64,000 nucleotides of DNA from assembly GCA_016704305.1 (NCBI GenBank), contig JADJAL010000025.1, positions 12,312-76,311 of the forward strand, read 5' to 3'. The stretch is from Haliea sp. GTDB lineage: Bacteria > Pseudomonadota > Gammaproteobacteria > Pseudomonadales > Halieaceae. Shown here piece by piece: positions 46,728 to 56,235 of the stretch. Every line of letters begins with the position of its first letter. Position 1 is the first letter of the stretch. The notes beneath the pieces were generated by a model. The model did no database searches. It saw only the letters and a list, made by a program, of their open reading frames with translations, and was not told where the DNA came from. The translations under genes and the position numbers were made by a program.

Positions 46728-47854
46728 AGCTGGAATCTCCGATCTCGCGGCGTGTTTCGCGGCAGATCTTTGTCGGCAATGTACCGGTGGGTGGCGGTGC
46801 ACCGATCAGCGTCCAGAGTATGACCAACACAGACACCTGCGATGTCGCTGCGACGGTTGCCCAGGTGCGCGCGATTGCGGACGCCGGCGCGGACATCGTG
46901 CGTATATCCGTGCCGAGCATGGAAGCGGCCGAGGCGTTCAGGCAGATACGCGCGCAGGTGTCGGTGCCGCTGGTTGCGGATATTCATTTTGACCACAAGA
47001 TCGCGCTGAAGGTTGCCGAGTACGGCGTCGATTGCCTGCGTATCAATCCGGGCAATATTGGTCGTGACAGCAAGGTGCGCGCGGTTATCGACAGCGCGCG
47101 CGACAAAGGCATCCCTATCCGCATCGGCGTGAATGCCGGTTCGTTGAGCAAGGAGCTGCAGCGAAAATATGGTGAACCCACGCCCGAGGCGTTGGTGGAA
47201 TCGGCAATGCACCATGTCGATATCCTGGACAAGTTCAATTACCCGGATTTCAAGGTCAGCGTGAAGGCCTCCGGCGTCTTCATGGCAGTGGCGGCCTACC
47301 GCCTGTTGGCGAAGCAGATTGACCAGCCGTTGCACCTGGGTATTACCGAGGCCGGCGGCCTGCGCGGCGGCACGGTTAAATCGGCGGTGGGACTTGGGAT
47401 GCTGCTGATGGATGGCATCGGTGATACCCTGCGCGTCTCATTGGCGGCTGATCCGGTGGAAGAGGTCAAGGTCGGTTTCGATATACTGAAAAGCCTGCAG
47501 TTGCGCGCCAACGGCATCAACTTCATCGCCTGCCCGAGCTGCTCGCGACAAAACTTCGATGTGGTCGGTACGATGAACCTGCTGGAGCAGCGACTGGAAG
47601 ATATTCGCACGCCGATGGATGTCGCCGTAATCGGGTGCATCGTCAATGGGCCGGGCGAGGCGCGGGAAGCGGATGTGGGACTCACCGGTGCCACACCCAA
47701 TAACCTGATTTATATCGCGGGTGAGCCGCACCACAAGATCAGCAATGCGGACTTTATCGATCATCTCGAAGAGGTCATCCGAAAATGTGCCGCTGACCTC
47801 GAGCAGGCGCGTGCCGCGCTGGAAGAACAACTGATTGCCAAATCGTCCTCCTGA
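46724..47854 (+). CDS. ispG: 4-hydroxy-3-methylbut-2-enyl-diphosphate synthase
   Basis: 376 residues from ATG 46724, which overlaps the rodZ stop. VPVGGGAPISVQSMTNTDT is the TIM-barrel start; the [4Fe-4S] cysteines are in IACPSCSRQNFDV and VIGCIVNGPGEA. Penultimate step of the MEP isoprenoid route. Confidence 0.96.
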   Translation: MKLESPISRRVSRQIFVGNVPVGGGAPISVQSMTNTDTCDVAATVAQVRAIADAGADIVRISVPSMEAAEAFRQIRAQVSVPLVADIHFDHKIALKVAEYGVDCLRINPGNIGRDSKVRAVIDSARDKGIPIRIGVNAGSLSKELQRKYGEPTPEALVESAMHHVDILDKFNYPDFKVSVKASGVFMAVAAYRLLAKQIDQPLHLGITEAGGLRGGTVKSAVGLGMLLMDGIGDTLRVSLAADPVEEVKVGFDILKSLQLRANGINFIACPSCSRQNFDVVGTMNLLEQRLEDIRTPMDVAVIGCIVNGPGEAREADVGLTGATPNNLIYIAGEPHHKISNADFIDHLEEVIRKCAADLEQARAALEEQLIAKSSS

Positions 47855-47879
47855 TGCGGCGATCTGTACTGGAGTCCAA

Positions 47880-49153
47880 GTGAGTGAAATAACCGCCATC
47901 CGGGGGATGAACGACATCCTGCCGGGTGAGACAGCGTATTGGCAGTTCCTGGAGCGCACCGTTGCAGGGGTGCTGGCCAGTTATGGTTACGGCGAAATTC
48001 GTCTGCCAATCGTGGAGAAGACCGCTCTCTTCAAACGCTCTATCGGGGAAGTCACCGACATCGTCGAGAAGGAAATGTACACCTTCGATGATCGCAATGG
48101 TGATAGCATTACGCTCCGACCGGAAGGCACTGCCGGCTGTGTGCGGGCGGCAATTCAGCAGGGGCTTCTCACTACACCCCAGCGCCTGTGGTACAGCGGT
48201 CCAATATTTCGCTATGAGCGTCCACAAAAAGGGCGGCAGCGCCAGTTTCACCAGACCGGCGTGGAAGCGTTTGGTATTGCGACGCCGGACATGGACGCGG
48301 AAATGATTCTGCTGTGCGCACGCTTGTGGCGCCAGCTGGGCCTTGTTGAATATATTGAGTTGCAGCTCAATTCGATTGGTACGGCTGCGGCCCGTGCAGC
48401 CTTTCGCACGGCGCTGGTTGATTTCCTGCAGGCGCGTGTCGATCTGCTGGATGAAGACAGCCAGCGCCGTCTGCACAGTAACCCACTGCGCATTCTGGAC
48501 AGCAAGAATCCCCAGGTCCAGGCAGTGCTGGATGATGGCCCGAGTCTGGAGGACTTTCTGGACGAGGAGTCAAAAGCCGATTTCACGCGGCTGTGTGAAT
48601 TGCTGGAAGCCGCTGGCGTGAAGTACGTGGTGAACCGCCGCCTGGTGCGAGGGTTGGATTACTACAATAAAACGGTATTTGAGTGGGTGACAGACAAGCT
48701 GGGTGCACAGGGCACGGTGTGTGGCGGCGGTCGTTATGACGGCCTGGTGGAGCAACTGGGCGGCAAGTCGACTCCGGCGGTCGGTTGTGCGATGGGCATG
48801 GAGCGACTGGTCCTGCTGCTGAAGGAGCAGGGCGTGGCCGTAGGGGCGCCCACGGTGGATGTGTATGTTGTCGCAGTGGGCAGTGAAGCGGAGCGTATCG
48901 CGCTGGTGACGGCTGAAGCCCTGCGGGAAAACAGCCCCATCTGCATATTGTGCTGCACACTGGGGGCGGCAGTTTCAAAAGCCAGCTAAAAAAGGCAGAC
49001 AAGAGCGGCGCGCGCGCGGCCCTGATCTGGGGTGAGGATGAGGTGGCGGCGCAGACTGTCACAGTCAAATCGCTGCGGAATGAGAACGCCGCGCAGGTTA
49101 CCGTGGCGCTGCGCGATTGTGAAAATACGGTATGCGCAGTGCTTGCGCCCTGA
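47880..49153 (+). CDS. hisS: Histidyl-tRNA synthetase, one frameshift
   Basis: GTG start at 47880 with GGAG 5 bases upstream (VSEITAIRGMNDILPGE). Class II motifs: motif 2 GPIFRYERPQKGRQRQFHQTGVE, histidine motifs LVRGLDYYNKTVFEW and GGRYDGLVEQLGG, motif 3 VGCAMGMERL. A single indel near 48935 splits off the anticodon-binding end; corrected it reads PHLHIVLHTGGGSFKSQLKKADKSG and ends VCAVLAP. About 424 residues. Essential enzyme, so the break is almost surely a sequence error. Confidence 0.94.
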
Positions 49154-49177
49154 CATTGAGTAAGAGGAAGGAACGAC

Positions 49178-49921
49178 GTGGAACAGTATCGTACTGAAGA
49201 AGAACAGGTTGAAGCGCTGCGCCGCTGGTGGAACGAGAACGGCAAATCCACTGTCGCCGTCATTGTCATTGCGCTGGCGGCCGGCTAGGGTTGGCAGGCG
49301 TGGCAGCGCGAGTCTGGCAACCAGCGCGAGCAGGCCTCTGATTTGTATCAGGCATTGTTGCGCGCCAACGACACGCCGGCGCCATCGTCCGGGCCGCAGG
49401 GAGTTGAACTGGCGGAACGGCTCAAGACTGAGTTCAGCGGCAGTAGCTACGCGCAGTTTGCCGCGTTGCAATTGGCGGCTATGGCGGTGCAGGACGGCAA
49501 CCTCGCTGAGGCGGAGGCACAGTTGCGCTGGGTGCTGGGCAAGGCAGCCAGCGGCAGTGACACCGCGCAGGTCGCACAACTGCGGCTGGCACGGGTAGTG
49601 GCGGCTGCCGGCAATACGGATCAGGCGCTGGATATCCTCACCAAAGCCGACCCGGGCGCCTATGCGGCGTCCTACGCGCTGGCCCAGGGCGATATCCTGT
49701 TGGCAGCGTCGCGCAACGATGAAGCGCGCGATGCGTACACCCGGGCGATGACCGCTGCAGGCAGCGGTAGCCCAGGTGTGAATCTTGTGGTGCTGCAGCA
49801 GAAATTGCAGAGCCTTACGCCCATCCCCCCGCAGTCGCGCATCCAGATCGAAAGCGCTGACCCAATCAAGGCAGCTACAGTGCCAATCACGCCTGACACG
49901 ACGGATGCTTCGGAGGAATAA
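49178..49921 (+). CDS. yfgM: YfgM family periplasmic chaperone/TPR protein, in-frame amber codon
   Basis: GTG start (MEQYRTEEEQVEALRRWWNENGK), then a membrane helix STVAVIVIALAAG, then TAG at 49286-49288 followed in the same frame by GWQAWQRESGNQREQASDLY and the rest of the protein to a normal stop at 49921. Length 247 residues if read through. The stop replaces a residue right at the helix end, where Trp (TGG) would be natural. YfgM works with PpiD at SecYEG. A downstream restart would lack the anchor. Confidence 0.85.
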
Positions 49922-49925
49922 GCGC

Positions 49926-51101
49926 ATGCAGCAGATAGCCCGGCAGGTCATTTTACTTTTCCTGGTGTTCAACCTCGCAGCCTGCAGCACGATTTCAGGC
50001 TGGTTCGAGTCAGATGAAGATGAAGCGACGGCACCCGCTGAACTCACCGACATTGAAGAGAAGGTGAACATCGAGAAGCTGTGGTCAGTCAATGTGGGCA
50101 ACGGCCAGGGTGATGGCTTTTACCGGATTCGACCGGCGATTGATGGCGCGATGATTTATGTCGCCGCCGCCGATGGTGAAGTGGTTGCGGTCGAGCGCGC
50201 CTCCGGTGACACGGTGTGGGAAGTCGAACTGGAAGCGTCGCTCTCGGGTGGCGTCGGCGTGTATGAAGACGCGGTGTTTGTCGGCAGCAGCGAAGGATTC
50301 GTTTTGAAACTGGACGCCAGTTCCGGCGAACAATTGTGGTCCAGCCCTCTGCGCGGTGAAATTCTGTCCGCACCGCAGAGCAATGGGAAAGTGGTTGTTG
50401 CCCAGACTTACGATGGTCGCTTGCACGGACTGGATTTTGAGACAGGCGCAATGTTGTGGACGTACGACAGCAATGTGCCGGTGCTGACGGTGCGCGGCAC
50501 CAGTACGCCGATATTCAACAATAACCAGGTGTACGCGGCGTTTGCCAACGGCCGTGTGCTGGCGTTCGATGCCCAGACCGGTGGACTGTTGTGGGAAGTT
50601 CGCGTGGCCATTCCCCAGGGACGCTCGGAAATCGAGCGCATCGTCGATATCGACGGTTCCATGGAATTGGCCGGCAGCGAACTGTTTGCCGTCAGTTACC
50701 AGGGCTTCGTCGCTGCCATTGATGTACAAAGCGGCCGCAAACTGTGGCAGCAGAAGGGCTCATCGTTCTCCGGTGTCGCCCAGGGCTTCAGCAACATCTA
50801 CGTCGCCGATGAAGACGGCACTGTCACTGCCTATATGCGCAATGGACAGGGTGTGCGCTGGACGCAGGGCGCGCTGGCGTACCGCGAGCTTTCAAGGCCG
50901 ACACCGGTCGGAAGTTTCGTCGCGGTGGGCGATTTCGAAGGTTATGTGCATATTCTCTCGCAAGTGGACGGGGAGTTTGTCGGGCGAGTCAGCGCCGATG
51001 ACGATGGCGTGCGCGCGGACATGATCGGCGATGGCGATGTGCTCTACGTGTATGGCAACAGCGGCGAGCTGATTGCGTATGAGATAACCGCCAAAGACTG
51101 A
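49926..51101 (+). CDS. bamB: Outer membrane assembly lipoprotein BamB
   Basis: 391 residues from ATG 49926. Lipoprotein signal LLFLVFNLAACST (lipobox LAAC). An eight-bladed PQQ-like beta-propeller with repeated G-x-x-LW motifs (ASGDTVWEVELEA; SSGEQLWSSPL; ETGAMLWTYDS; QTGGLLWEVRV). Part of the BAM complex that inserts beta-barrels. Its TGA overlaps the der ATG. Confidence 0.94.
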   Translation: MQQIARQVILLFLVFNLAACSTISGWFESDEDEATAPAELTDIEEKVNIEKLWSVNVGNGQGDGFYRIRPAIDGAMIYVAAADGEVVAVERASGDTVWEVELEASLSGGVGVYEDAVFVGSSEGFVLKLDASSGEQLWSSPLRGEILSAPQSNGKVVVAQTYDGRLHGLDFETGAMLWTYDSNVPVLTVRGTSTPIFNNNQVYAAFANGRVLAFDAQTGGLLWEVRVAIPQGRSEIERIVDIDGSMELAGSELFAVSYQGFVAAIDVQSGRKLWQQKGSSFSGVAQGFSNIYVADEDGTVTAYMRNGQGVRWTQGALAYRELSRPTPVGSFVAVGDFEGYVHILSQVDGEFVGRVSADDDGVRADMIGDGDVLYVYGNSGELIAYEITAKD

Positions 51102-52516
51102 TGATTCCGGTGATCGCCCTGGTCGGGCGCCCCAATGTTGGTAAATCCACGTTGTTCAACCAGCTGACACGCAGCCGGGATGCGCTGGTTGCAGACTTCC
51201 CCGGCCTGACGCGCGACCGCAAGTACGGCGAGTCCCGTATCGGCAGTCGCCCGTTTGTGGTGATCGACACCGGCGGTATCACTGGCGAGGAGGCGGGTGT
51301 CGACACCTCCATGGCGCAACAGGCGCTCACGGCGATTGATGAATCCGATGTCGTGCTGTTTATCGTCGACGCCCGGGAGGGCTTGAATGCGATAGACGAG
51401 GCATTGGCCAGCCAGTTGCGACAACGCAACAAAGCGTTCTACGTGGTCGTGAACAAGATCGACGGCCTCAACGAGGACGTGGTTACCGGCGATTTCTACG
51501 CGCTGGGTGTTGACACGCTGTTTGCTATTGCCGCCTCACACGGGCGCGGCGTTACACATATGATCGAGCGCGTGCTCGCGACCTTTCCAGCACCCGAGGA
51601 AGATGCCGAGCGCGAGCGCTACCCGGACAGCATTCGCGTTGCCGTGGTGGGGCGTCCGAATGTCGGCAAGTCCACGCTGGTGAATCGCCTGCTGGGAGAA
51701 GAGCGGGTGGTGGTGTTCGATCAGCCCGGCACGACCCGCGACAGCATCTACATCGACTATGAGCGCGACGGCCAGAAATACACATTGATTGACACCGCCG
51801 GTGTTCGCCGCCGCAAGAATGTCACCCTGGTGGTGGAGAAGTTTTCCATCGTGAAGACGCTCAAGGCCATTGATGATGCCCATGTCGTGGTGGTGATCAT
51901 GGACGCCCACGAGGGCATCGTGGACCAGGATATGCACTTGCTCGGCCACTGCATGGACAAAGGGCGCGCACTGGTGCTGGCGGTCAACAAATGGGACGGC
52001 ATTGATGCTGACCAACGGGACTGGATCAAGCGGGAACTGGATCGGCGTCTGCGTTTTGCCGAATATGCCGATACGCATTACATCTCGGCGCTGCACGGCA
52101 CCGGTGTCGGCCATCTATACAAATCGATCAACAGCGCGTACTCGTCCGCCACGCGCAAGCTCAGTACCAACGCACTCACGCGCATCCTGGAAGCGGCGGT
52201 TTTCGATCATCCTCCGCCGATGGTCAATGGCAGGCGGATCAAACTGCGCTATGCCCATGCAGGCGGGCAGAATCCACCGTTGATTGTGATCCACGGCAAC
52301 CAGACGGACAGTCTGCCAAACAGCTACCAGCGCTATCTGGAAAAAATCTTCCGCCGCGAACTGGAACTGGCGGGCACGCCGGTGCGCATCGAGTTTCGCA
52401 GCGGTGAAAACCCCTTCGCCGAGAAACGCAACAAATTGACGCAGCGCCAGGTGCAGCGCAAGCGCCGCCTGATGTCACACGTCAAAAAGGCGAAGAAGAA
52501 GAGCAAAAAGAAATAG
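51101..52516 (+). CDS. der: Ribosome-assembly GTPase Der (EngA)
   Basis: 471 residues with two tandem G domains, each with GRPNVGKST (residues about 8 and 185), DTGGI / DTAGV and NKxD motifs (VVNKIDG, AVNKWDG). A C-terminal KH-like domain and a very basic tail (KKAKKKSKKK) follow. Required for 50S subunit maturation. Confidence 0.97.
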   Translation: MIPVIALVGRPNVGKSTLFNQLTRSRDALVADFPGLTRDRKYGESRIGSRPFVVIDTGGITGEEAGVDTSMAQQALTAIDESDVVLFIVDAREGLNAIDEALASQLRQRNKAFYVVVNKIDGLNEDVVTGDFYALGVDTLFAIAASHGRGVTHMIERVLATFPAPEEDAERERYPDSIRVAVVGRPNVGKSTLVNRLLGEERVVVFDQPGTTRDSIYIDYERDGQKYTLIDTAGVRRRKNVTLVVEKFSIVKTLKAIDDAHVVVVIMDAHEGIVDQDMHLLGHCMDKGRALVLAVNKWDGIDADQRDWIKRELDRRLRFAEYADTHYISALHGTGVGHLYKSINSAYSSATRKLSTNALTRILEAAVFDHPPPMVNGRRIKLRYAHAGGQNPPLIVIHGNQTDSLPNSYQRYLEKIFRRELELAGTPVRIEFRSGENPFAEKRNKLTQRQVQRKRRLMSHVKKAKKKSKKK

Positions 52517-52520
52517 CCGT

Positions 52521-52908
52521 ATGACTGCTCTCGACAGCAGGCCTGATCTGGATAGCCGCGAGCACATTGAGTTTTTTGTCGATCGTTTCTACGAGCGCAT
52601 GCTGGCCGATGAACAACTGGCGCCGATCTTCGTCGACGTGGCGCAGATCGACCTGGCCGTACACCTGCCGCATCAAGGATTACTGGTGCAAACTGCTTCT
52701 GGGTGACGCCGAATACCGGCGCCACACGATGAATATACATCGCCAACTACACAGCAAGCGCGCGCTGCAGGCACAGGATTTTCAGCGCTGGCTGAATTTT
52801 TTTACCGCGACTGTGGATGAGTACTTTGTCGGTGAGCGCGCCGAACGTGCCAAGCAGGTAGCGGCATCCATTGCCGCTAATATGCAGAAGAGCCTGCCCT
52901 CGTCCTGA
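52521..52908 (+). CDS. Truncated hemoglobin (group III-like), one frameshift
   Basis: Starts MTALDSRPDLDSREHIEFFVDRFYERMLADEQLAPIF; a shift near 52668 joins it to IKDYWCKLLLGDAEYRRHTMNIHRQLH (distal region and proximal His), then FQRWLNFFTATVDEYF and AERAKQVAASIAANMQ. About 129 residues. The DYW and the His of MNIHRQLH fit group III truncated globins. Possible O2 or NO handling; four bases after der. Confidence 0.8.
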
Positions 52909-52949
52909 GACCGGCGGGGCAGTACCTTTCGGATTTAAAACTACCGCAT

Positions 52950-55415
52950 TTAAAACGAATAGCGCAGGTCCACGCCGTAAGTGAGCGGATCTTCTATGCT
53001 CGTCCTATATGCGCCCAGTGTGCTTGCTACATAGCCGCCGGGATTGTCCGCGATTTCATTGTCCTGCAGGTTCCTGCCCCAGATCGCGACTTCGAAATTG
53101 TCGGCATCGTTGGTCCATGCGATGCGGGCACTGAGGATTTCGCGGTCCTGGAAGTACCACGGTCCGGTGGTGTAGATCGCCACGTCGGAGTCGTCGTCGG
53201 CGCTCTCAAAAACATAGTCGACGTGCACGAGCAGGTAACCCATGGGTATCACGGGCGTCCAGTCGAGGCGCAGCGTGTAGTCGGTGTTGGTTCCGTCCGT
53301 CTGCTTTGAGCCACCCCTGGCCTCGCCGTCGCCATTGAAATACGCCTCGGGCGTGGTCTCTGCGTCGCGCACTGTGGTCATGCCTGTCAGCAGCAGGCTT
53401 TCGATGGCCTGCCACTGTGCCATGATTTCAACGCCCTCCGTGTCCACATCCTGGGAGACGATAGTGGGCTGGGAGGTCAGATCGTAATCATTGCATTCCT
53501 GCTGGGTCATGCCGGGAATGCAATTCTTGGTCTCCGCGGATGTCTGCTGGCCATCCAGGTTCTGGTAGAACAGGGATGTTTCAATCCTCAGGCGAGAGTC
53601 GAAGAAATCGCCCTTCATGCCCAGTTCGGTGCTGGCCATTTCCTCCGGTTCAAAGGGGCCGGCCACGTAGGCCGAGAACACCTGTCCGTCGAAGCCGCCG
53701 GATTTGTAACCCGTCGCGTAGGACAGGTAGGTCATGGCGTTCTCCATGAAGGTCCAGTCCAGCACCAGTCGGCCGGTGGTCTTGCTCCAGTCCTTGGAGT
53801 CCTCGAACTTGTTGAAATAGTCCGCCGGGGGAGCGCCGGTCTGGGCCGGGTCGTATGCCACACGTGCCGGTTCATACGGCCACGCAAGTTCCCCGAGTTG
53901 GGAGAAAGTCTGCCAGGAGTATGTCTTGTCATCGTAGCTGTAGCGCAGGCCGGCCGACAGGCGCACCGTGTCGGTGAGGTTGTAGGTTACATCGCCAAAG
54001 ATGCCCCAGTTGGTGAAATCCCCGGTATTGTCCATCGTCTCCGTGAAATAGTCGCCGGCGAAACTGGGCGGCAGCACGGCGATACCCGGGAGTGGCGGGT
54101 TGACCAGCGAGCCCGCCAGTTGCGAGGCGCTCAGCCAGAACGAATCTGGCTCGTTCGGAAAATAATCCCAGGCATGGTTGTCGGGAGAGGCGGGAATGCC
54201 GACCTCGGGCAGCAGCTCGAGGCTGATGAACTGCATGTAGGAGTCCGCCAGCAGGCCGATATCCGTGCGTTGGTACACGTCCTCCACGCTGTAATTGCCG
54301 CCCGTTACGACGTTGAATTTGTCGTTGACGAAATTGAAGCGCACCTCGTTGTACCAGATGTTCGACTCTTCTATGTTGTTGGTGTCGATATAGCGGCGCG
54401 GATCTTCGGTGCCGTCCTCATCCTGCTTGTTCCATGTTTTCCAGTCACGGTAGCTGACGATACCGAAAACGGACAATTCGTCGTTGAAGGCATGGTTGCC
54501 CTGCAGCGAGACGCCGTACATGTCGCGGTTCTCCTCGCGATCAACGACGTCATTGGCGGCCTCGCTGTTGAAGGGGTCCGTGCTGACCGCGTACTTGCTT
54601 ACGCCGATTGAGTACCCAGGGGACTCCTTGCGGTCCTCGTAGTCACCGGCGAGCTGTAGGCTGGTATCCGGCGACAGGTCGTAGAGGAAGACCAGTCGTG
54701 AGGCGATAAAGCCCTCCTCGCGTAAATTGTCGCCAATGCCGATGTTTTCAATAACGCCGTCGCGCTGATGCGAAAAAATATTCGCGCGCATCGCCAGTTC
54801 GTCGGTCAGCGGTTGGTTCACCATGCCTTCCACATTCAGCAGTTCGTAGTTACCTACCCGGCTTTTCAGGAAGCCTTCAAACTCCTGCACCGGTTGGTTC
54901 GGCACGATATTGATCACGCCGGCGGTGGCGTTGCGGCCGAACAGTGTGCCCTGCGGCCCTTTGAGCACTTCGGTGCGCGCAATGTCGGTAAAGGGAATCG
55001 ATGTGGCGGCCCTTGGCATGTAGGCGTTGTCGTAGAAGGTGGCCACCGATGGGTCGCCGCCAGAACTGATGTTCGGGCTTGAGATGCCGCGAATGGCGAT
55101 GGTGACCTGGGTGGCGCCGCCCTCGCCGATGTCCACGCCCGGCATGAAGTCGGAAATATCCTGGATGTTATCGGCACCGGTATTGATCATGTCCTGGGAT
55201 GTGAACGCGCTAACGGTGATCGGCACCGTCATAGTGTCCTGCTCCCGCCTCTGCGCGGTCACCATTACCTCCTCGAGCTGCAAATTGTAGCCTTTGGATT
55301 TGGTCTCCTGTGCAGCGGCGGTGCCTGCAAATACTCCAAGCAGGCTCGCCAGTAAAATTACTTCCACGTGCCTGAAGGCGCGGGACACTCCCGTCAATTT
55401 TCTGGGTAGGGACAT
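52950..55415 (-). CDS. TonB-dependent outer-membrane receptor
   Basis: 821 residues from ATG 55415 (AGGAAG upstream). Signal peptide ending GTAAAQE. A TonB-box-like start (EEVMVTAQRREQ), plug domain (VPITVSAFTSQDMINTGADNIQDISDFMPGVD, LKGPQGTLFGRNATAGVINI) and a 22-strand barrel ending LTYGVDLRYSF with terminal Phe. It belongs to the large SusC-unrelated, catabolite-uptake type common in marine bacteria. Divergent from the cytochrome genes, 180 bp apart, suggesting joint regulation. Substrate unknown. Confidence 0.9.
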   Translation of the reverse strand: MSLPRKLTGVSRAFRHVEVILLASLLGVFAGTAAAQETKSKGYNLQLEEVMVTAQRREQDTMTVPITVSAFTSQDMINTGADNIQDISDFMPGVDIGEGGATQVTIAIRGISSPNISSGGDPSVATFYDNAYMPRAATSIPFTDIARTEVLKGPQGTLFGRNATAGVINIVPNQPVQEFEGFLKSRVGNYELLNVEGMVNQPLTDELAMRANIFSHQRDGVIENIGIGDNLREEGFIASRLVFLYDLSPDTSLQLAGDYEDRKESPGYSIGVSKYAVSTDPFNSEAANDVVDREENRDMYGVSLQGNHAFNDELSVFGIVSYRDWKTWNKQDEDGTEDPRRYIDTNNIEESNIWYNEVRFNFVNDKFNVVTGGNYSVEDVYQRTDIGLLADSYMQFISLELLPEVGIPASPDNHAWDYFPNEPDSFWLSASQLAGSLVNPPLPGIAVLPPSFAGDYFTETMDNTGDFTNWGIFGDVTYNLTDTVRLSAGLRYSYDDKTYSWQTFSQLGELAWPYEPARVAYDPAQTGAPPADYFNKFEDSKDWSKTTGRLVLDWTFMENAMTYLSYATGYKSGGFDGQVFSAYVAGPFEPEEMASTELGMKGDFFDSRLRIETSLFYQNLDGQQTSAETKNCIPGMTQQECNDYDLTSQPTIVSQDVDTEGVEIMAQWQAIESLLLTGMTTVRDAETTPEAYFNGDGEARGGSKQTDGTNTDYTLRLDWTPVIPMGYLLVHVDYVFESADDDSDVAIYTTGPWYFQDREILSARIAWTNDADNFEVAIWGRNLQDNEIADNPGGYVASTLGAYRTSIEDPLTYGVDLRYSF

Positions 55416-55594
55416 TTCGGGTCTTCCTGTAGGTTTTCGATTATTATCGGGCTGATATTGAGCGTGATCATAGCCGAAAGGCAATACAATTGAAATATAG
55501 TAGTCATGATTAACATTTTGTGCTTAACTTGTGCGCATTTAACGCGAGCAAGCGGACCGCGCAGTGTGTTATCGGGGCACAGGAGCGATTGACC

Positions 55595-56225
55595 ATGAAA
55601 AAAACGATTGCGCTGATCGGTCCCTCTACTTCTTGTGTTACTGACCTGTCTACTGCCAATGCTGACGAGACTGCGGCCACAGCATTTCAGGCATGCGCCG
55701 CCTGCCACGGCGATGCTGCCCAGGGCAATGCGGCGTTGGGTGCCCCGGCCCTGGCCGGACAGGGGGCCGTCTATTTGCAGCGCCAGTTGCAGCATTTCCA
55801 AAACCGGCGTGCGTGGTGGCGACCCCCGCGATTCGCAGGGCGCACAAATGAAAGCCATGGCCGCGCCCCTGACTGATGGCGACATCCTGCTGCTCTCTGA
55901 GTATCTCGCGGCACTGCCTCAGGTGTTGCCAGTATCGTCTGCAGCGGGCGACCTGAAAAATGGCAATAACTACTTCCAGGCAACATGCGGCGCCTGCCAT
56001 GGCGGGCAGGCGGAGGGTAATCCTGGCCTGAATTCTCCTGCGTTGGTTATCCTGGATGCCGCCTACCTGAAGGCGCAGTACAAGAATTTTCAGCTCGGCA
56101 TACGCGGCGCGCATCCGGATGATACTTACGGGCGGCAAATGAAAATGATGGCGACCAGTCTGCCGTCGGACAAGGATCTGGATGATGTAATCGCCTTTAT
56201 CCAGTCCCGGGCTGTTGCTAAATAG
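55595..56225 (+). CDS. Di-heme cytochrome c (c4-like), frameshifted
   Basis: Two heme sites: QACAACHGDAAQGN (CAACH) near 55700 and ATCGACHGGQAEGN (CGACH) near 55990, each followed by a c4-type layout with distal Met (QMKAMAAPL, QMKMMATSL). The break is at a C5 run near 55820. The signal peptide is also disturbed: the N-terminus MKKTIALIG is followed by a hydrophobic core (PLLLVLLTCLL) in another frame before TANADE returns. Corrected, about 210 residues, exported, a periplasmic electron carrier for the peroxidase-like neighbour. Confidence 0.8.
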
Positions 56226-56235
56226 TTTCCCCGCA

